From Dactylis glomerata (lineage: Eukaryota; Streptophyta; Magnoliopsida; Poales; Poaceae): a DNA stretch of 64,000 nt. The stretch spans positions 2,263,340 through 2,327,339 of the forward strand of contig QXEO01002115.1 of NCBI GenBank assembly GCA_007115705.1, written 5' to 3'. Position numbers and translations under genes: made by a program. Of this stretch, positions 58,079 through 64,000 are shown piece by piece. Each line of letters begins with the position of its first letter. The stretch's first letter is position 1. The notes under the pieces were generated by a model. The model was not told the DNA's origin. It was given only the letters and a program-made list of their open reading frames with translations, and searched no databases.

Positions 58079-59106
58079 TCTCTCATGAAGCGACACTGAC
58101 GCGTGGAGTGGGTTGCTTCCCTACCGGGGGTGCTGTGGAATTTGCACGGCTGGTCAAGCGCAGCATCGAGGGTGTACTTGCCCTCCTTGCACCCCTGACC
58201 GTTGCCGGCAGCCCCCGGGCCTCCTTGGTCAGCCGCCGCTCGCTTTGAGCTAGCAGATCCCTTGGGGAGCGTCTTCATGTGGTCAAGCCACAGATGGATG
58301 TGCAGAGCCGGCTGGCAACCCTGAGACCCCATCCCTAGCGTTGGCACGGGGACTTGGCGTGGCCGGCCATCTCCGCCAGCCTGCTGGGCGCGGCAACCTC
58401 GGGCGTTGCAGCTCAGAGCACGACCGCCCTGTCCACGCCCCCCATAGCCTTGGCTTGCCGACGGTGACCGCTGGACCCGGTTTGGGCCTGCAGCGGTGAG
58501 TCCATAGCCGCGCCGCTGGCCATGAGCAAGCTTGTCCGGCGTGTCTCCATGCGCGTCATAGAACTCGCGGAGCGTGGTGCTCATGCAGCATCGGGTGTCT
58601 TCATCCTCGGTCACCTTGCTGAGGAGGACGAGGCGCGTCCGCTCCAGGGCCTCTGCGACCTGGACGGGGTCGATGACGTGGTCGAGTGGTGCGCGCAGGT
58701 CCACAACGGTGATGTTCGAGGCGTCCTGCTATGGAAGTGGAGCGTTCTGCTCCTGTGGAAGAAGGCGTTCAAGCGGCGGGCGCGCGGGGCGCGATGAGTC
58801 ACCGCCCTCCTCGTCTCCCAGGGCCATCACTTCGACCATGGCGCCAAGGTCGCTGCTTTCACTGCAGCTCGAGCCTCCGTCGCCGAGAGGGTCGAGGACA
58901 ACGATTATCTCCTCCGGGAAGGGCTTGGCGACATAGAAGCAGTGGCTGCCGACGTCGAGGAAGGAGCCGCTATCGCCGAAGCCATCCTTGAAGCAGGCCA
59001 GATTGTCACTGACACAGTTGAAGGTGCCAAACCTCCAGACGAGGCCGGAGGCAGCCTTCTCGCCGAGAGTCGATGGGAATCCCGGCCGGAACTTTACTCC
59101 GGTCAT
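58079..59106 (-). pseudogene. Gypsy M gag, 5' part
   Basis: Minus strand, starting at ATG 59106 (MTGVKFRPGFPSTLGEK). An in-frame TAG lies at about 58729. It then reads DLRAPLDHVIDPVQVAEALE and ends with CKFHSTPGREATHSTRQC, a zinc-knuckle-like box, at the Gypsy I junction. The usual capsid core of gag is not recognisable, so an internal deletion is likely. The frame continues beyond Gypsy I at 50608. Confidence 0.7.
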
Positions 59107-59137
59107 CGCCGCGCGTTGCCCCACGGTGGGCGCCAAC

Positions 59138-59894
59138 TGTCATGGGATTTTAGTGACAGTAGCCATGGGGATGGCTTAACGGAGGGGCTCGATGGTGTGC
59201 GACAATGGGTCTGGCTCGAGATTGTGTAACTAGGACACCAACGGTTTACCTAGGTTCAGGGCCCTCCACGCCGAAGGTAACACCCCTACTTCCTGCCTTG
59301 TTTCTTATTATCGGCACATGGTGGCTACAAGGCTCCTCGAGCTATTCGGTCTAGAGGAGGAAGAAGAAGGATTGGATCTCCCTAGTCTAAGGGTCCAGGC
59401 CCCCTTATATAGGCGTGGGCCTGGTTATAGGTTAGGTGGCCGGCGGCCCGGCTACCGGCTCCTCCGTGGCCGCGGTCTTGACGTGGCCCCGCTGTCCTCT
59501 GACTCCCTGTCTGACGATGGCAACTTTATAAAGTGCCTTTCCCCCTTGGACCGACATCTCAGAGGCATATGCCCTCCGTTCTGCCTCGGATCCTTTCATG
59601 GGGAAGGCTCCTGCCCGTTGATTGGTGGAGACCGGGCGTGGCTGGCGTCACGCTTGTCCCCCGCTTCTGTCGATCTTGTCGGGGCCAGGCTTCTTTTGAC
59701 AAGGCAGCCGTTGGAGGAGTTTCATCATCTTCGCCAGCTCTGGCTCTCCTCAGTGAAGTCGCCAGCCGGCTGCTGGCGCAGCCGGCCCTTTCTAATGGAG
59801 CCGGCCTTTCTGGCTTAATGTCGCGGAGATTCCTAGGACGTCAGCCGGCAGATGGCTCTGCCCTTGGCCTACCCTGGTAGTCATCCCCACGACA
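59138..59894 (-). repeat. 5' LTR of Gypsy M
   Basis: 757 bp, TGTCATGGG to CCCCACGACA; the start base pair differs from the other LTR by one C-to-T change. A CCCCCTTATATAGGC box at about 59400 reads as a promoter on the minus strand. The PBS follows at 59136-59119. Confidence 0.9.
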
Positions 59895-59899
59895 CTAGC

Positions 59900-60572
59900 A
59901 GAGCGCATTCATGTGCGTATACTAGGCCATGCAGGACGGATCCTGAGGTCTTACCTTCATGATATTTACGACCATGGCATTCAAGCTTTTTATCGCGACA
60001 ACGCGGCTTGAGAATCATGAGTTTTATCGTGAGCCTTGTTTGGCTGTTTCAATACCCAAAATCTTTGGGTTGTTTTTCTTCAACTAGTCGCAAATCCCTC
60101 CCAATGGGAGTGAAGTAGCTTGTTAATTTGTTTGATATTTTCGACAATGAAGTCGATGAATCTCCTGACAAGTAATCAATATTTTCCATCTTCATCGGGT
60201 GCATGACCAGTGCTCCCAATGGGAGTAGCCCCCGAGGCTATAGTCAAAAAAAATCGAGTATAGGCTCCCAGATATTGTCTTCTCTTCTTTTCTTCTTCTT
60301 CTTCTACTTATTTTAATTTCATCGGGTGCACGACCAGCGCTCCCGATTGGAGTAGCCCCCGAGGCTATAAGGGGGTGCTTGCAACCTTTTATAGGCTCAA
60401 AGAATCAAATATCTTCTTCACACAACTTTTTTTTGTTTTAGAACTCCATAAACAAATTTTCCTCCTCTCTTTTTACTTTTTATCGCATGATCTTTTTCTC
60501 TATCTCTGACAGAACCTTTGGGCCCGTTCTTTATTTGGATCTTTAATTTGCAAAGGCCCATTAAAGGTAGCT
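59900..60572. other. Non-coding 3' region of Gypsy O
   Basis: Holds two copies of a block reading CATCGGGTGCAYGACCAG, then GCTCCC, then AGTAGCCCCCGAGGCTATA, at about 60197 and 60317, with a CTTCTTCTTCTTC run between them. The AGCCCCCGAGG box resembles a polypurine tract on the minus strand. No gene is seen. Confidence 0.6.
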
Positions 60573-60580
60573 TATAAATA
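60573..60580 (+). promoter_or_regulatory. TATA box of antisense gene in Gypsy O
   Basis: TATAAATA, in CTTATAAATAAGGGGCC, lies 127 bp upstream of the ATG at 60707. The leader between them includes AAAACCCTAACC, typical of grass 5' leaders. Confidence 0.6.
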
Positions 60581-60706
60581 AGGGGCCTTCCTTCATCAGG
60601 GAAAACCCTAACCTGCCACTATCGATCTTCACCGCTGCATCGTCTTCTCCCCCAATTTAGTTAGGGTTTCCTGCGTGCTCGCTCGCCAATCCATCAGAAG
60701 ATCTTC

Positions 60707-61296
60707 ATGGCTGATACCAGAGTTATCAATCTAGACGCTGGTGTCGTGGTTGAGAAGCGTGGGCACGGCCACCCTCGTGGCAGTAAGAACAAATCCAAAG
60801 GGGCTTCTATGTCAGTTTCTTCTTCTTCTGCGCCAGAAAAACGGCGCCCTGGTCATCCGTTGGGAAGTAAGAACAAACCTAAACCTTCTGTCTCTCTTTC
60901 CAGCAAGCCATTGGATGCAACTGCTGCACGCCGCAATAATCCTCCTCCATCCTCTAAAAATATATTCTCTTTTTCGCTTTCGCTGGTGCTCAATGCCGTG
61001 AGCAAAAACATGTGCCTTTAAAATTTACCGAATTCATGGATGGCCAAGAGCTTCATGAAGCCATCCTTCGAGAAGAGTCAAGTGAAGGTTCTCCATATAA
61101 AGTGGAGGTATACTATGATGGCGATGGAGAGATGTTCTTCAGGGGCGGTTGGCCTCGTTTTGCAGAAGATTACGATCTGCATCAAGGGTGGTTCCTGCTG
61201 TTCAATTACCATTGCGGCACGGCAAATTTTGACGTGAAGATCTTTGATGGGACGCAGTGCCAGAAGAAATATGAAGCTGAAGTGCATTTCCACTAG
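60707..61296 (+). pseudogene. Antisense AT-hook plus B3-like gene of Gypsy O, frameshifted
   Basis: Starts MADTRVINLDAGVVVEKRG. Two AT-hook-like motifs follow (RGHGHPRGSKNK and RRPGHPLGSKNK). Between about 60900 and 60965 the frame must shift to join the B3-like part, whose frame reads AGAQCREQKHVPLKF, then FMDGQELHEA, YKVEVYYDGDGEMFFRGGWP, LHQGWFLLF and FDVKIFDGTQC, stopping at 61296. Order and spacing match the intact 276-residue protein of Gypsy M (14371-15201), in the same place relative to the 3' LTR and integrase. The frameshift would truncate the product after the AT-hooks. Confidence 0.75.
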
Positions 61297-61741
61297 GCTT
61301 TTATCTTTTGATGTAATTGCTATGCAATGTACTGCTTTAATATCATCTATAAATGTAATAAGTACTTGCTACAAACAATGTTTTGCATGCTTATCAATGA
61401 AAACCAAGGGAACAGCCAGTGTTTCGAGGTATTATTTTGAGCATCTTTGTGTTGTTTCTGCATGTTTAGTCATCTGATTTTTGTGTAGCGGATTTGCCAA
61501 ACTCACTACTAGATAACTCGATGTTTGCTCGTGAGAAAACATGATAACATGATTTAAATATTATTTTTGTTGCTATCATAACGACTCGAGGTCTGAAGCC
61601 CCCGAGCGGAAAATGTTGATATACATAAACAAATCGTAGAGTTGACCCAAGAAACCCTACATGTGGCCTCGTGTTCTGGGTTTAGAGGGTCATAACTCAA
61701 GGTTTATGTATGTCAAAGAAAATCATTGAGGGTGATGCCTC
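61297..61741. other. Spacer between converging antisense gene and integrase of Gypsy O
   Basis: No gene. Contains an AAGCCCCCGAGCGGAAAATG box at about 61598. The two genes converge on this spacer. Confidence 0.55.
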
Positions 61742-62900
61742 TTATGCATAAAAACGCCGAAGTTGCTCCGCGTTCCATGGGTTGCCTTTGTCTTTGCCTG
61801 TCTTTTTATCTTGTAGTCGATATGCTCCTCCTGGTATAAATTTTGTGACTATGTAAGGTCCCAGCCATGGTGATTCTAACTTACCATGGTCGTCCTGCTT
61901 GAGTTGTAACATGAGATCTCCCACTACAAAAGAGCGAGGACGAACTCGAGTACTATGATAATTTCTTAGGCTCTGCTGGTATTGCGTAGCTCTAGCCAAC
62001 GCGACATCTCTGGCTTCATCGCATGCATCAATGTCGTCTTGAAGTGCTTCATTAGAAGCAGTTTCATCATAAGTCACAATTCTGGGAGCCTCATGAGTGA
62101 TTTCGACTGGAAGCACGGCTTCTGCACCATGGACCAGAAAGAAAGGTGTTTCTTGAGTTGCTACATTAGGATTAGTTCTAAGACTCGAAAGCACGGAGGG
62201 TAACTCATCTACCCAAGTGTGTTTGGCTTTCTCGAGGGGCGACATTAGCCTCTTCTTGATTCCGTTGCATATTAACCCATTTGCTTTTTGACTTGTCCAT
62301 TTGTCTTTGGATGCGCAACGGATCCAAACTTCAATTTGATGCCCATACTCTCACAAAAGTTTTTGAATTCCTTGGATGTGAAGTTCGTCCCGTTGTCCGT
62401 GATGATACTATGTGGAACCCCAAAGCAAAATATTATCGACATGATGAAATTGATCGCTACTGTGGAATCTTGAGTAGTTACTGGGGCTGCCTCAACCCAC
62501 TTGGTGAACTTATCGACTGCCACCAACATGTAAACATGCCCGCCTAGCCATGATTTCTGCAGGTTGCCTACCATGTCTAAACCCCATTGTGCAAAAGGCC
62601 AAGATAATGGTATTTGCTGAAGTTCTGCTACTAGCGCGTGGGGTCGAGAAGTAAATCGTTGACAAGCCTCACATCTCTGGATGATGTCTTTCGCATCTTC
62701 TATTGATGTTAACTAGTAAAATCCTGCGTGAAAAGCTTTGGCCGCTATAGCTCTGCTGCTGGCATGATGACCGCAAAATCCTGCATCGATATCCTTTAGT
62801 ATGTTTTGCCCTTCTTGAGGGGTGACACATCTTTGCAAAACGCCTGTTATGCTTTTCTTGTACAACTTCCCTTGCAGTACGACGAAAGCTTTAGATCGTC
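61742..62900 (-). pseudogene. Gypsy O integrase
   Basis: Minus strand. The zinc-binding part (CGHHASSRAIAAKAFHAGFY, CEACQRF) is cut by a TAG at about 62713 where a Trp is expected. The core has Asp in WGLDMVG and Asp in ITDNGTNF, but the third catalytic residue reads Lys in NGQVKKQ where the family has Glu. A frame change follows at about 62265. The C-terminal part (61742-62245) is open and includes HTWVDELPSVL, FFLVHGAEAVLPVEI and VRPRSFVVGDLML. The E-to-K change equals one G-to-A mutation. Confidence 0.85.
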
Positions 62901-63033
62901 ATACTATCCTTCGTGCTTCAATCACATCATCGGGTAATGTTTTTTAACCATATATGCTAAGTATGGCTGCATCCAAGTTAGTTTGACCATCATTACCTCC
63001 TTTGGCTCTGTCGTGCTTTCCACTGCTGCCTTG

Positions 63034-63600
63034 CTAGCCCCCGAGCCTGCTGTTGTATGTTGGCCTATTTTGCTGGAACTCAAGTATTTTGCTTTCCTTT
63101 ATTGATCTCTCGATGATTTCTTCCCAAAAAACTCTTGTTGGTACATGCAGACATTGGGACCCGTTGTTTGCCAGATTATCGACTGCCTCGTTGCTTGCCC
63201 TGCTAACATGCGATACTTCGCATCCGTCGAAGCTTCCTTCTAAGTAGTAGTACAGGTTTCGGTATGCAGTCATATTATCGTTGATAGCATCACAATGATT
63301 CATCAGTTGTTGAACCACAAGATTCGAGTCTCCAAATATTTTTAACCGAGTTGTGCCACATGCTTTAGACATCTTCATTCCATGCAACAAACTTCGTATT
63401 CGGCTTCATTGTTGGAAGCTTGCGGAAAACTCATCCTTAGCACATATTTTAGTTTATCTCCTTATGGTAATATTAATACTACCCATGCTCCGGCTCCGGC
63501 TCCTTGTACTCTTTTTGACCCGTCAAAATACATTGTTCAGACACTTGACAAGTTAGGTGGTCATGTGTTCTGCAACTCTAGCCACTTTGCTGTAAAATCT
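63034..63600 (-). pseudogene. Gypsy O archaeal-type RNase H
   Basis: Minus strand; the second RNase H domain, C-terminal part best seen (LHGMKMSKACG, FGDSNLVVQQLMNHCDA, HVSRASNEAVDNLAN). The last acidic residues are present. The N-terminal part (63400-63600) needs a frame change at about 63390. It is homologous to M's 47966-48391. Confidence 0.75.
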
Positions 63601-63608
63601 GGCAAAAC

Positions 63609-64000
63609 CTAGGATTTTATGGCCTTCCTTTTCTCATACATGATGTCCAGAGGGGAGAGTTCGATTCCCCACAAGGAGACACGTCCTGTTGCTTCAGGGT
63701 TGTTTAGTATATTCGATAGTGGAGCTTCGTTAACCACTATGATTGGATGAACCGCAAAGTATTGTCGTAATTTCCGTGTTGTTGTGAACATGTTGTATGC
63801 AAGTTTTTGGTAATGTGGATAATGCTGTTTTGATGGTGATAAAACTTTGCTGAGGAAGTATACTGGTCGCTGGACTCCATGCGCCTTCCCATCTTCACTT
63901 CGTTCGACCACTAGTACCGTGCTCACCACCTGGTGTGTAGTGGCGATGTATAGTAGTAGTGGCTCCCTTTCTTTTTGTGTGACTAACACTGGTGGTGTGG
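63609..64000 (-). pseudogene. Gypsy O Ty3-type RNase H, continues outside the window
   Basis: Minus strand, partial at the window edge. Reads REPLLLYIATTHQVVSTVLV, RPVYFLSKVLSPSKQHYPHY and FAVHPIIVVNEAPLSNIL. It joins the end of RT, which lies beyond 64000. Open over the visible part, but the gene as a whole is broken by the integrase and second RNase H defects. Confidence 0.8.

Larger units (their letters stand above)
13026..59894 (-). mobile_element. Tat-lineage Ty3/Gypsy retrotransposon M (host of three nested elements)
   Basis: LTRs at 13026-13757 (3') and 59138-59894 (5') are flanked by target duplications CTAGC at 13021-13025 and 59895-59899. In minus orientation the order is 5' LTR, PBS, gag, protease, RT, RNase H, archaeal-type RNase H, integrase, a long non-coding stretch, an antisense AT-hook/B3 gene, a polypurine tract and the 3' LTR. 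CACTA B, CACTA C and Gypsy I are inserted in it; removing them leaves about 12.6 kb. By eye the LTRs differ at about 37 of ~730 positions plus one ~25 bp indel. Sense coding sequence is broken by several stops and a frameshift, so it is dead. Confidence 0.9.
12314..64000 (-). mobile_element. Tat-lineage Ty3/Gypsy retrotransposon O (split, 5' part outside window)
   Basis: The 3' LTR is 12314-12656. The next ~365 bp are internal 3' sequence up to the insertion of element M at 13021-13025. The element resumes at 59900 and holds an antisense AT-hook/B3 gene (60707-61296) and pol (integrase 61742-62900, archaeal-type RNase H ending about 63034, Ty3-type RNase H 63609-64000) on the minus strand. 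The two flanks of M (ending ...TTTACTAGC and starting CTAGCAGAGCGC) join into a sequence homologous to 57318-57470 of element I, proving they were once contiguous. The second RNase H places it in the Tat lineage. Confidence 0.85.

Overview
The window is grass nuclear DNA, most likely from a Triticeae species (wheat, Aegilops, barley or rye). This is inferred from the make-up: one small intron-bearing plant gene in a sea of nested Tat-lineage Ty3/Gypsy retrotransposons, CACTA (En/Spm) DNA transposons and a Stowaway MITE. No organelle, bacterial or viral gene set is seen.

Layout. 1-12313 is older intergenic DNA. It holds a 2.8 kb non-autonomous CACTA element (A, 2330-5134, TSD AGA), a BOI-type RING E3 ligase gene directly downstream of it (5575-6423, with an upstream in-frame ATG and a premature TAG), an orphan CACTA end (8756), a Stowaway MITE (9417-9510) and a solo LTR with TSD CATCC (10310-11864). 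From 12314 to beyond the right edge runs a Gypsy element in minus orientation (O). Its 3' LTR is 12314-12656 and its pol is at 61742-64000. O is split by a second minus-strand Gypsy element (M, 13026-59894, TSD CTAGC). M was in turn hit by three elements: CACTA B (17074-26783, TSD TGA), CACTA C (27485-44591) and a plus-strand 7.5 kb Gypsy element (I, 50609-58078) that lacks reverse transcriptase. The flanks of M join into one sequence homologous to the 3' region of I, which confirms the order O, then M, then B/C/I.

How the genes fit together. Each Gypsy element pairs a decayed sense gag-pol with an antisense host-like gene that has its own TATA box. M and O carry an AT-hook plus B3-like protein (intact in M, frameshifted in O). 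I carries a five-exon gene of the 'putative gypsy type transposon' family whose exons are all open and whose introns are all GT-AG, while its sense gag-protease frame has five stops and no indel. CACTA B encodes TNP2 (catalytic core deleted, frameshifted) and a seven-exon partner gene ending in a Ulp1/C48-like protease fold, broken by one splice-donor change. CACTA C has a decayed TNP2 fused by deletion to a TNPA-like gene. Its 5' part is a ~10 kb satellite-like array of ~327 bp monomers in a pentameric higher-order pattern, interrupted by a 671 bp repeat that is also found in CACTA A.

Most inferred inactivating changes are C-to-T or G-to-A, as expected of methylated, silenced DNA. All domain calls come from reading translated sequence; no database search was run.
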